NCBI GenBank assembly: GCA_964549315.1
Contig: CAZJUY010000006.1
Span: forward strand, 53,168 to 117,167
Source of the DNA: 2-12-FULL-35-15 sp964549315
GTDB taxonomy: Bacteria > Bacteroidota > Bacteroidia > 2-12-FULL-35-15
Direction of reading: 5' to 3'
Length of the DNA: 64,000 nt
In this document: positions 35,117 to 43,172 of the stretch, piece after piece
Layout: every line of letters starts with the position of its first letter
Numbering within the stretch: position 1 is the first letter of the stretch
Translations under genes and position numbers: made by a program
Notes under the pieces: model-generated
What the model was told of the DNA's origin: nothing
What the model saw: the letters and a program-made list of their open reading frames with translations, nothing else
Databases searched by the model: none

Positions 35117-35191
35117 TGTCATTTCGAACGAAATGCAATGAAGTGAGAAATCTTTTAAATAGTAAGATTCCTCCCAATGGTCGGAATGACA
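35117..35191. repeat. Palindromic repeat unit 5
   Basis: Outer arms TGTCATTTCGA and TCGGAATGACA; inner arms GAGAAATCT and AGATTCCTC have one mismatch. It lies 10 bp after unit 4 in the same orientation. The remaining gap to the STELLO-like gene has no other gene. Confidence 0.88.
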
Positions 35192-35235
35192 GTATAAATT
35201 TGAAAAAAACATAACGGTATAAATACTAATAAAAA

Positions 35236-35258
35236 CTGCGCCTTTGCGCCTCAGCGGT
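35236..35258 (+). repeat. GC-rich motif with three imperfect tandem 8-mers
   Basis: CTGCGCC, TTTGCGCC and TCAGCGGT in a row form a GC-rich island in an AT-rich gap, just before the STELLO-like ATG at 35265. From memory, similar phrases occur upstream of genes in many bacterial genomes. It could be a remnant of a dispersed repeat or a leader element. Confidence 0.4.
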
Positions 35259-35264
35259 AAAAAT

Positions 35265-36266
35265 ATGAAATCACTAATTATAACATCTATTGCAAACGAT
35301 AAACATCCAATCTTAAAACAATTTGCAAAAGAATGCAAAGAGCATAATACTCCTTTTATTGTAATAGGGGATACCAAATCACCAGCTGAATTTGATCTTG
35401 AAGGCTGCGATTTTTGGAGTGTAGAACGTCAATTAACTTTGCCCTTTGAATTAGCAAAAATTACTCCTACACGTCACTACTCAAGAAAAAACTTGGGTTA
35501 TTTATTAGCCATAAAAAATGGCGCAACAGAGTTAGTTGAAACCGATGACGATAATATCCCACGCAAAGAATTTTGGGAAGCAAAATCGCGTGAAGTAAAA
35601 AGTTACAAGTTTGAAAATACAGGTTGGGTAAATGTGTATCATTATTTTACCAAGCAAATGATTTGGCCTAGAGGATTTCCATTAGAAGAGTTGCAAAAAA
35701 AACAAATAGATACAGCTACTTTAAAATACGAAGCAATAAATTGCCCGATACAGCAAGGATTGGCTGATGAAAACCCAGATGTGGATGCCGTTTACCGATT
35801 AACTTATCCTTTGCCACTAAATTTTGAAATAAAAACACAATTGGCATTAGGAAAAAATGCATGGAGCCCATTCAATAGCCAAAATACATATTGGTTTAAA
35901 GAAGCATTTGCATTAATGTATTTGCCATCTTATTGTAGTTTTAGGATGACAGATATTTGGCGCAGTTATGTAGCACAACGTATTGCTTGGGAATGTGGCT
36001 GGAGTGTTTTATATCATGAACCAACCGTTTGGCAAGAACGTAATGAACATAATTTGATGAAAGATTTTGAAGATGAGATTTCTGGCTACACTAATAATTT
36101 TAATATTTGTAAAGAATTACAAAGTCTTGAACTAAAAAAAGGACAAGAAAATATTTTTGATAATTTAATTACCTGCTATCAAAAACTAATTGACATAAAT
36201 GTAATTGGCAAAGAGGAGATGGTTTTGCTAAAAACTTGGGTTGGGGATTTAGGGAAATTGATTTAA
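35265..36266 (+). CDS. STELLO-like (DUF288) glycosyltransferase
   Basis: A 333-residue cytoplasmic protein. KSLIITSIANDKHPILKQFA, then FIVIGDTKSPAEF, RKNLGYLLAIKNGA and the acidic ETDDDNIPRKEFW match the nucleotide-sugar-binding region of STELLO/DUF288 proteins. The plant homologues influence cellulose synthesis; the bacterial role is unclear. Later motifs include YCSFRMTDIWRSYVAQRIAW and VWQERNEHNLMKDF. The ATG at 35265 is used; a TTG at 35244 lies within a GC-rich repeat and is less likely. It is 10 bp upstream of a GT-C gene, so the two are probably cotranscribed. Confidence 0.8.
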   Translation: MKSLIITSIANDKHPILKQFAKECKEHNTPFIVIGDTKSPAEFDLEGCDFWSVERQLTLPFELAKITPTRHYSRKNLGYLLAIKNGATELVETDDDNIPRKEFWEAKSREVKSYKFENTGWVNVYHYFTKQMIWPRGFPLEELQKKQIDTATLKYEAINCPIQQGLADENPDVDAVYRLTYPLPLNFEIKTQLALGKNAWSPFNSQNTYWFKEAFALMYLPSYCSFRMTDIWRSYVAQRIAWECGWSVLYHEPTVWQERNEHNLMKDFEDEISGYTNNFNICKELQSLELKKGQENIFDNLITCYQKLIDINVIGKEEMVLLKTWVGDLGKLI

Positions 36267-36276
36267 AATTGGACTT

Positions 36277-38148
36277 ATGTTTTCAAAAATTAACAAGAAC
36301 AATAAAATTTCTCTTCTTGCAGTTTTTGTTATCTCTTTTATAATATTATACTTTCATTATACACTTCCTAGGTATAAATATTACGGATTTACAAAAGAAT
36401 TTGAGTGGGATATTCTATCTTACTACTTGTATTTGCCTTTGACTTTTATTAAGCATGATTATGGGATAAGCGATTACGCTTATATTCAAACTATTTTTGA
36501 GCAGTATCATTTTTCTCCTTCTTTTTACCAAGCCAATCAGTTGCATAATGGTAATTGGGTAATGGTTTATACATCTGGCATGGCAATTTTACAATTCCCC
36601 TTTTTTTGTATTGGACATCTTTGGGCTAACTTGGGAGGATATCCAATGGATGGATTTTCGTTCCCATATCAATTTTGTGTTTCGACAGGGAATATGTTTT
36701 ATATCATTTCTGGCATTTTTTTGATGAGAAAAATTTTATTGAACTATTTTTCTGACGGTATTGTATCGGTTACTCTTATATTATTATTATTAGGTACAAA
36801 TTATTTTCGAGAAGCGACAGACTATAATATGGGGCCTCACGCAATTCTTTTTGCATTATACTGTCTGCTGTTATTAAATACAATAAAATGGCATAAAACC
36901 CCGAAAATTAAATATTCTATACTTGTTGGAATTTCTGTAGGGTTTCTGACCTTAATTCGCCCAACAGAATTAATTTGTATTCTTATTCCAATTTTTTGGA
37001 ATGTGAGTAGTCTGCAAACATTAAAAAATAAAATCAGTATTGTTAAACAAAATTGGAAACATTTACTAATACTGGTATTTACGGTGCTCCTCGTTGGTTT
37101 GCCTCAAATAATTTATTGGAAATATTTAACCGGGTCATGGGTATATAATAGCTACGATAACCAAATATCTTTTGATATCTCCGAATCTCATTTATTTAAA
37201 ATTTTATTTAGCTTTAGAAAAGGCTGGTTTGTATATTCTCCATTGATTGTTATTGCATTAATAGGAATCTATTTTTTAGGTAGAAATAAATTAATGGAAG
37301 CGAGAAGCTCAATTGTTTTATTTATTATCTGCAATGTTTTTATTCTTTCTCATGTGCCTATTTGGTGGAATGCTGGTAGTTTTGGGCAAAGATTTATGGT
37401 GCAATCTTATGCATTATTGGCACTTCCAATGGCTTGTTTTATAGAGATAATAATCTTTCAAAAAAAAATATTTTACAAAATTCTATTAATTCCAATTTTT
37501 ATCTTTCTTGTATTTTTGAATTTGTTTCAAACATGGCAATTTGTTAGATGGATTATTCCTGGAGATGGAATTACAAAAGAATTTTATTTTCGGTCTTTTT
37601 TAAAAACTGCTGTTACAGAAGAAGATAGGTCTTATTTGGAATTACAAAGAACTTTTGATAATACTCAAAAATTTGACGAGAATAATAAAGCCTATAAGTC
37701 AAAAATCCTTGCTTTTTATGATATTGAAAATTTCAAAAAAAATAATTTTGTTGATTCTGCAGGTCATGCTTTAAGTGGTAAAAAATCATTTATGATGACC
37801 AGTGAATATTGTTACTCTCCAGGTGTTGACACTTCATTCTTCGCAATAACCGCTAAGGATCATGCATGGATAAAATTTAGTGTTTCTTTGTATTCTTTAC
37901 GTGAATTAGAAGAGAAGGATGCAGTTATAGTGATGCACTTTTCTCATAAAGAAAAATTATATAGTTATATGGAATTCCCTTTTAAACAAGATCAAATTGC
38001 TGCCAAGAAATGGAATATTATAACAGCATATTATTTAACACCATCAGTTTTTTCAGAAGATGATAGGTTGAAAGCCTATGTTTGGTACAAAGGAAAAGAT
38101 ACATTATATGTTGATAATATCAAAATTGAGGCATTTGAAAAGAAATAA
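36277..38148 (+). CDS. GT-C type membrane glycosyltransferase with C-terminal beta-sandwich domain
   Basis: A 623-residue protein. About ten membrane spans occupy residues 12-420. The first extracytoplasmic loop has an acidic pair around E43-W-D45 (KEFEWDILSYY), a place where GT-C enzymes such as ArnT/PMT carry their catalytic acid. A later loop has PIWWNAGSFGQRFMVQSYALLALP. The last 150 residues form a beta-rich domain ending KAYVWYKGKDTLYVDNIKI, related to domains of neighbouring proteins. GT-C enzymes move sugar from a polyprenyl carrier to an acceptor outside the membrane. It ends 2 bp from a convergent GT-C gene. Acceptor and sugar unknown. Confidence 0.72.
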   Translation: MFSKINKNNKISLLAVFVISFIILYFHYTLPRYKYYGFTKEFEWDILSYYLYLPLTFIKHDYGISDYAYIQTIFEQYHFSPSFYQANQLHNGNWVMVYTSGMAILQFPFFCIGHLWANLGGYPMDGFSFPYQFCVSTGNMFYIISGIFLMRKILLNYFSDGIVSVTLILLLLGTNYFREATDYNMGPHAILFALYCLLLLNTIKWHKTPKIKYSILVGISVGFLTLIRPTELICILIPIFWNVSSLQTLKNKISIVKQNWKHLLILVFTVLLVGLPQIIYWKYLTGSWVYNSYDNQISFDISESHLFKILFSFRKGWFVYSPLIVIALIGIYFLGRNKLMEARSSIVLFIICNVFILSHVPIWWNAGSFGQRFMVQSYALLALPMACFIEIIIFQKKIFYKILLIPIFIFLVFLNLFQTWQFVRWIIPGDGITKEFYFRSFLKTAVTEEDRSYLELQRTFDNTQKFDENNKAYKSKILAFYDIENFKKNNFVDSAGHALSGKKSFMMTSEYCYSPGVDTSFFAITAKDHAWIKFSVSLYSLRELEEKDAVIVMHFSHKEKLYSYMEFPFKQDQIAAKKWNIITAYYLTPSVFSEDDRLKAYVWYKGKDTLYVDNIKIEAFEKK

Positions 38149-38150
38149 AA

Positions 38151-40124
38151 CTATTGTAAGATAATGCTCAAGTTGTCAACATAAAAATTATTTTCGGAAG
38201 GGTTCCAAAAATAAATTTTTAAAATAGCATCCTTTGGTAAGTTATTTGGTAAAATAGATTTCATGCTTATTTCTTTCCAAACTTCAATTTCTTTAATTTT
38301 TTCTGGAATAAATAGTTCTTCTCTAAAAAGTGTTTGGTTTTCTTTTTCAACCGAAACAACTAGGTGAGAAGTATTACCTTCTTTACAAAAAATAAAAGAA
38401 GAAATAATGATTGTTTTTTTTGTGTCTAGCTCTAAAATAGGTTTTGTAATTCCAATGCTGTACTCGTTGTTTTTATTCAATTTTAAACTGTATTTGCCGT
38501 CAAAATATATTTCACTAGAAGTTTCAGAAACATCTTTACATCCTTCTTTTTTTTCGAATGATGTTTTATAAACATCTACCGTGTCTTTGTTTGAGTCAAT
38601 TCCTGCAAAACATTCAAAAACATCACATTTTGCGTTTTTGTTTTTTGTAATAATTTTTACAGGATTACATTCTAAATTGTTTTTTACAAATAGGGTATAT
38701 CCCGTATTTATTTTTTTATAATTATCACACTCTTTAAATCCTTTCGAAAGAATAAAAGCATAATTAGCATTTTCTGGGTCTTCAAATTGGTTGTGAGATT
38801 GTACGTATATTATTTTATTAATAGAATCAAAGTTTAATTTTTTCCAGCCAAACCATTCATCCTTTGCAGAAAAATAGACATTTTTTTTAGCAAGCGCCTC
38901 TGCGCTATTTTTGTAGTTTTTAAATGCGCTTAAATCATAGTAAAAAGAAAAATCTTTAAATTTATAAGAGGCGCAAATAAAGATAACAGTATTCTCATCC
39001 TGCATTTTTTTTACCATAGGAACAAAGTGTTTCCAATCATCTTCTCGTTCTTGTGTTATTCTGAAAGATGAAAAAATAAACAGTAATAGAGGTAAAATGA
39101 ATGCAAGTTTGTATACATTATTTAACTTAATGTTTGCAAAACAATAGGCTATAAGTAAAAATAGGCCCAAACTACTATATAAAATATAACGAGTTAGAAA
39201 TACAGGAGTGTATTGGGCTATAAAAAAATCCAATCCTATCGGAATAATAAATAATAAGGTAAAAACTGTAAAATATTTAGAATTGAAATTTTCGTAATAC
39301 ACCCCAATTTTTTTATTTACTATCACTAGAAAAACAAATAAGAATACTAATGTGAGGAATATATAAAACAAATTATTATTACCCATTAACAAGTTCGTAT
39401 GCCATCTAAAATCAGCATAGTTTGGTGCATGTGACCAAAACGATCCTTCTTTAGGAATATTAGATAACAAAACATTTACCCATGGTAAAAATGCTAGACT
39501 TACTAAAATTTGGCTGGTAAAATAATAGACAACAATTTTTTTATTTTCTTTTAAGAAAAACCAAATACATAAAAATTGAACAACAAAAATAAAAATTGTT
39601 AAATAATGAGTGTAGAGGAGTAGAGTATTTGTTAGGAATAAAAAAATGATATCTCTTTTGTTTTGAGATTTAATAATATTGAAATAAAAATAAAAGGATA
39701 AAATGCATAACAATTGAATTAATGCATAGGGTCTTACTTCAGTAGCGTAAAACTGTTGTGCATTTGAAAATAGAAAAAGAAAAGACACTAAATAAGCTGA
39801 TTGTTTGTTTATGTGCTTTTTTGTAAACAAAAAAAGTACTAATCCTGCTAATGCGCTACATATTACAGAAAACATTTTAGCTGACACATCAGAAATCCCA
39901 AATATTTTAATCCAAAAATGTAACAATGCTATATGCATTGGTGGATTTTGATCATGCAAAAAAATTTCTTTTAGTTCTGATAAGCTCTTTTGTGCTTGAA
40001 AAATACTGTAAGGTTCGTCACCATACAAACTTTCATTTGTAATTTCATAGCTTCTCACAAAGATGGTGAGCGATAAAAAAGTCAAAACAAAAAATAGTAA
40101 AGGTTTGTTAATCTTTGAAAGCAT
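38151..40124 (-). CDS. PMT/ArnT-like GT-C glycosyltransferase with C-terminal beta-sandwich domain
   Basis: A 657-residue membrane enzyme. After the first span comes YGDEPYSIFQAQ, with the catalytic-type acids D36/E37, then DQNPPMHIALLHFWIKIFG and ATEVRPYALIQLLC, which together identify the glycosyltransferase 39/PMT_2 type. About ten spans end near residue 365. A soluble region (380-500) and a terminal beta-sandwich-like domain (about 505-657) end ILKIYFWNPSENNFYVDNL. It probably transfers a sugar from an undecaprenyl-phosphate donor to protein or glycan on the periplasmic face. It lies 1 bp downstream of the GT2 gene that could make the donor. Confidence 0.85.
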   Translation of the reverse strand: MLSKINKPLLFFVLTFLSLTIFVRSYEITNESLYGDEPYSIFQAQKSLSELKEIFLHDQNPPMHIALLHFWIKIFGISDVSAKMFSVICSALAGLVLFLFTKKHINKQSAYLVSFLFLFSNAQQFYATEVRPYALIQLLCILSFYFYFNIIKSQNKRDIIFLFLTNTLLLYTHYLTIFIFVVQFLCIWFFLKENKKIVVYYFTSQILVSLAFLPWVNVLLSNIPKEGSFWSHAPNYADFRWHTNLLMGNNNLFYIFLTLVFLFVFLVIVNKKIGVYYENFNSKYFTVFTLLFIIPIGLDFFIAQYTPVFLTRYILYSSLGLFLLIAYCFANIKLNNVYKLAFILPLLLFIFSSFRITQEREDDWKHFVPMVKKMQDENTVIFICASYKFKDFSFYYDLSAFKNYKNSAEALAKKNVYFSAKDEWFGWKKLNFDSINKIIYVQSHNQFEDPENANYAFILSKGFKECDNYKKINTGYTLFVKNNLECNPVKIITKNKNAKCDVFECFAGIDSNKDTVDVYKTSFEKKEGCKDVSETSSEIYFDGKYSLKLNKNNEYSIGITKPILELDTKKTIIISSFIFCKEGNTSHLVVSVEKENQTLFREELFIPEKIKEIEVWKEISMKSILPNNLPKDAILKIYFWNPSENNFYVDNLSIILQ

Positions 40125-40125
40125 G

Positions 40126-40845
40126 TTAGGAGCTGAAATTATACTTTAATATACACCAAATAGCTCTAAATCCATCTTTCCAGCCAATTTTTTTGCCTTC
40201 TTCATAAGTTCTTCCGTAATAAGAAATTCCAACTTCATAGATTCGAATTTTTGGCACTTTAGAAATTTTTGCTGTTATCTCTGGTTCAAAACCAAAACGT
40301 TTTTCTTTTAGTTTTATATTTTGTATGATTTCTGTTTTAAATAATTTATAACAGGTTTCCATATCTGTTAAATTTAAATTGGTAAACATATTGGATAAAA
40401 ATGTCAAAAATTTATTTCCTATAGTATGCCAAAAAAATAAAATACGATGAGGTTCGCCACCAATAAATCTAGAGCCATAAACCACATCAGCAAAGCCATT
40501 TGCAACGGGTTTTAATAAAATATTATACTCTTCTGGGTCGTATTCTAAATCGGCATCTTGAATAACTATATATTCCCCAGTCGCTAATGAAATTCCTTTG
40601 TGTAATGCAGCTCCTTTTCCTTGATTATATTCTTGATTGAATAAGCGAATGTTAAATTGACTGTGCTCGGAAATATATTTTTCAATTACTTCTTTTGTTC
40701 CGTCATTTGAATAATCATTAACAATGATTATTTCTTTTTCAATATTATTTATTAATTCTACTGCAATTACCTTGTTTAATATTAGGTGAATTGTTGCTGC
40801 CTCATTATAAGCAGGAATAATTATAGATAATTTTTTAATTTGCAT
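40126..40845 (-). CDS. GT2 polyprenyl-phosphate mannose/glucose synthase-like
   Basis: A 239-residue GT-A family 2 enzyme with the DPM1 pattern: LSIIIPAYNEAATIHLIL, EIIIVNDYSNDGT, NQGKGAALHKGISLATGEYI, QDADLEYDPEEY (metal-binding acids), VVYGSRFIGGEPHR, METCYKLFKTEI and FGFEPEITAKI. The likely reaction is NDP-sugar plus undecaprenyl phosphate to polyprenyl-phospho-sugar on the cytoplasmic face. It directly precedes a PMT-like GT-C gene, its probable consumer. Its ATG follows the stop codon of a truncated GT-C remnant without a gap. The C-terminus has no membrane spans. Confidence 0.92.
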   Translation of the reverse strand: MQIKKLSIIIPAYNEAATIHLILNKVIAVELINNIEKEIIIVNDYSNDGTKEVIEKYISEHSQFNIRLFNQEYNQGKGAALHKGISLATGEYIVIQDADLEYDPEEYNILLKPVANGFADVVYGSRFIGGEPHRILFFWHTIGNKFLTFLSNMFTNLNLTDMETCYKLFKTEIIQNIKLKEKRFGFEPEITAKISKVPKIRIYEVGISYYGRTYEEGKKIGWKDGFRAIWCILKYNFSS

Positions 40846-40938
40846 TTAATTAGAATAACTAATTCATTTTAATTGCATTGTTTTTAAAAGCAATTCTTGT
40901 TTATTTGGATTCCAAAGATAAACTTTTAATTCGTCTCC
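40845..40938 (-). repeat. 94-bp direct repeat, copy A
   Basis: Matches 43079-43172 with one mismatch (position 18 of the repeat). This copy ends at the start codon of the GT2 gene. The two copies bracket the GT-C gene at 41016-42911 in the same orientation, 2234 bp apart. Confidence 0.92.
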
Positions 40939-40965
40939 CATTTTAATTTCAGATTGATTCTGTTA
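40846..40965 (-). pseudogene. 3' remnant of a GT-C gene (C-terminal domain)
   Basis: Read leftward, this segment encodes SEIKMGDELKVYLWNPNK and then QELLLKTMQLK before a stop. That is nearly identical to the end of the GT-C protein encoded at 43080-44975 (SGDELKVYLWNPNKQELLL). A TGG codon has become TGA, so the last five residues are lost, and an upstream in-frame stop closes the frame near 40965. The first 93 bp here belong to the 94-bp direct repeat. It is what remains of a paralogous gene or of a duplication event. Confidence 0.85.
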
Positions 40966-41015
40966 TACTAAGTTATGCCGTCTTTAGTCCCATTCTACAA
41001 TGGCGAATTAAAATT

Positions 41016-42911
41016 TCATTGCTGATTTTCAATAATCCAAAGTGCATCAATATAGATAGCAGAATCGAGTGGTATGTTTTTTGTTTTTGCTTTTTCCTCT
41101 ATTTCTTTTACCCATGCTGGTACACTTTTAATTTCAAGCATTTTGTTAAAAAGTATTTTTTCTTTTGTAAGAGTGCTATCGTAAACAAAATTTAAATCTA
41201 ATTTGAGAACATACGCAGCATTTTTTTTAAGGGCTGTTTCCTCTGATATGTTTTCATTTAATGCTTGTTGTTTAATAATAGCGTACCATTCAGGAGTTGA
41301 TTTTATCTCTTTGCTTTTTGAATAAATTTTGTTTTTAGCAATAAATTGCTTTAGTTTAATTGGAGATAGAATCCCAATAAAATTATAATCTACATCTATA
41401 TAGGCCCAATTGTTATTATATTTTAAACAATAACTAATAGAATCAATTGCTTCTTTAGTCAATCCTACATGTTCAAGATTTTTTAAATAATCGCGATGAA
41501 CCAATAGTTTAGTAATGTTGTCATCTTCTTTCATATAATAAAAAGGAGATGCGTTAGGGCTACTCATTAGTTCGGGGAAGTATCTTGAAATAAAAATTAC
41601 ATTATCCGGATTGTAAAGCCGAGGGTAATTTTCAAAAAACCAGTTGGATAAAGGCTTTGGTTGATTCGTATCCCAATCATATTTAGTTAATGTGGCATGA
41701 TAATAAACGGTAGCAATTTGTGTGATTATTGAGAAGTAAATAATAATCTTTTGAATTGCTTCTTTTTGTAAGTCCATTACTAAATAAAAAAAGTGCACCA
41801 AAATAAATCCACTAATATAAGTCACGTACCTTAAAACAACTGATTGCCCATGATTCCAGTCATATATTGTTGCGGAAATGCAAATAGCGCCTATCATTGA
41901 AAATACAATAATTAGATCTAAAAATGGGACACCTTTTTTTATAAAAACAATTTTTCTAACAATAAGAAAAATATAAGCGAATAAAACAAATGGTATAGCT
42001 AGTATTGCACCTTGATTAACATCAAAAAAGAATCCAACAATTCTGTTTACAGTAACATAGTCAAAACTTAATGCTCCTTGGTATTTTATCAAATTAGTTT
42101 CCCCAAAATGATAGAAATAGAATACTGAAGGGATAAAAACGATTAATATACTCAAGCCGATTTTAATTAAATTTTTTAAATTTATTCCGTTGATATATAT
42201 TACATAAAGTGATAATCCAGCTATGACAATGGCAATGGGTTGATTTTGTAATGAGGCTAAAGAAATTAAGAATAACCCCCAATAATATTTTTTAGAAAGA
42301 AACAGCCAAAGACCTAATGTTGCAAAACAAACAGTTGCAATTTCAGGGTGTTGCCATGATAAATACCAATAGTTAGTGGAATAAAAAAATAAAAAAATAA
42401 ATGCAGCTGTTTTAAATTCATCAAATACAGAGAATTTGAATAGTAGGAAACAGGTTATTAATAATAAAATTAAATTTGTTAAAATTCCTATAAACAAGGG
42501 ATTAAAGCCAATAATATTGCAAAGAATTTTTGAAGGAATATTTAATAAAGAGTAGAAAAAAAAGTGAACACTAAATTGCTTCCCATCTTTACTAGTAAAA
42601 AAGCGATAGTCAAAATCTAATTTTTTATGGTTCTTTTGTGCTACATACTCTTGAACTTCATCATAGTATTTTGATTTTTGATTGGTTTCCCACTTGTTTA
42701 CTTTACAGTACGCCTTTTTAAATGATTCAAAATCTTCTTTATTTACGTCAGGACTAAAATGATTATACAGAGCCTCTGTTGTGATGGTATATTCTACTGC
42801 ATCTCCATTAGGATACAAAGGTTTTTCCTTGCTTAAGCGAATAATTGCTAAAATGGTAATTAATAATAGAACTACTGTTTTGTACATATTTATTTTCAAG
42901 CGCATGCTCAT
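41016..42911 (-). CDS. GT-C type membrane protein with C-terminal helical repeats
   Basis: A 631-residue membrane protein. After the first span comes PNGDAVEYTITTEALYNHF, with acids D37 and E40 where GT-C enzymes have catalytic residues, then SVHFFFYSLLNIPSKIL. About ten spans run to near residue 410; NYWYLSWQHPEIATVCFATLG and WNHGQSVVLRYVTYISG are periplasmic-loop features. Instead of the beta domain of its neighbours, the tail has two similar units of about 37 residues (EIKSTPEWYAIIKQQALNEN and EIKSVPAWVKEIEEKAKTKN). It lies between the two copies of a 94-bp direct repeat. Glycosyltransferase function is inferred from topology; the sugar is unknown. Confidence 0.68.
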   Translation of the reverse strand: MSMRLKINMYKTVVLLLITILAIIRLSKEKPLYPNGDAVEYTITTEALYNHFSPDVNKEDFESFKKAYCKVNKWETNQKSKYYDEVQEYVAQKNHKKLDFDYRFFTSKDGKQFSVHFFFYSLLNIPSKILCNIIGFNPLFIGILTNLILLLITCFLLFKFSVFDEFKTAAFIFLFFYSTNYWYLSWQHPEIATVCFATLGLWLFLSKKYYWGLFLISLASLQNQPIAIVIAGLSLYVIYINGINLKNLIKIGLSILIVFIPSVFYFYHFGETNLIKYQGALSFDYVTVNRIVGFFFDVNQGAILAIPFVLFAYIFLIVRKIVFIKKGVPFLDLIIVFSMIGAICISATIYDWNHGQSVVLRYVTYISGFILVHFFYLVMDLQKEAIQKIIIYFSIITQIATVYYHATLTKYDWDTNQPKPLSNWFFENYPRLYNPDNVIFISRYFPELMSSPNASPFYYMKEDDNITKLLVHRDYLKNLEHVGLTKEAIDSISYCLKYNNNWAYIDVDYNFIGILSPIKLKQFIAKNKIYSKSKEIKSTPEWYAIIKQQALNENISEETALKKNAAYVLKLDLNFVYDSTLTKEKILFNKMLEIKSVPAWVKEIEEKAKTKNIPLDSAIYIDALWIIENQQ

Positions 42912-42934
42912 TAAGTAAAAGTAATATTATCTTG

Positions 42935-43078
42935 TTATCTTAATTTTTTTAGTCTGAATGTCAATCCAATTATGAATACTTCCTTCTGTATAGGTTCTAA
43001 AATAGTAGAAAAATTCTGATTTGTAAATTCTAATTCAAAACATCTTTTATCTAATTTAATATTTTGTATGATTCTCAT
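42935..43078 (-). CDS. Small ORF or gene remnant between GT-C genes
   Basis: A 47-residue frame (opening MRIIQNIKLDKRCFELEF, ending GLTFRLKKLR) that begins one base after the stop of the GT-C gene at 43080. A different frame over its second half encodes SEFFYYFRTYTEGSIHNWID, which looks protein-like, so the segment may be the degraded end of another gene. It is not recognised. The 168-bp gap otherwise holds nothing visible. Confidence 0.3.
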   Translation of the reverse strand: MRIIQNIKLDKRCFELEFTNQNFSTILEPIQKEVFIIGLTFRLKKLR

Positions 43079-43172
43079 TTTAATTAGAATAACTAATCCA
43101 TTTTAATTGCATTGTTTTTAAAAGCAATTCTTGTTTATTTGGATTCCAAAGATAAACTTTTAATTCGTCTCC
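43079..43172 (-). repeat. 94-bp direct repeat, copy B
   Basis: This copy is the intact 3' end of the GT-C gene at 43080-44975, encoding its last 30 residues. Copy A lies at 40845-40938 with one mismatch. Similarity fades just outside both ends. Confidence 0.92.

Noticed and set aside
34450..35191. CRISPR array
   Set aside because: The repeats are themselves internally palindromic, about 75-80 bp long with only about 10 bp between units, and no cas genes are present.
35012..35377. 121-residue leftward ORF containing repeated SHREKSHYLKDFS-like sequence
   Set aside because: It is a translation of the palindromic repeat units 4 and 5 and of antisense to the STELLO-like gene, not a protein.
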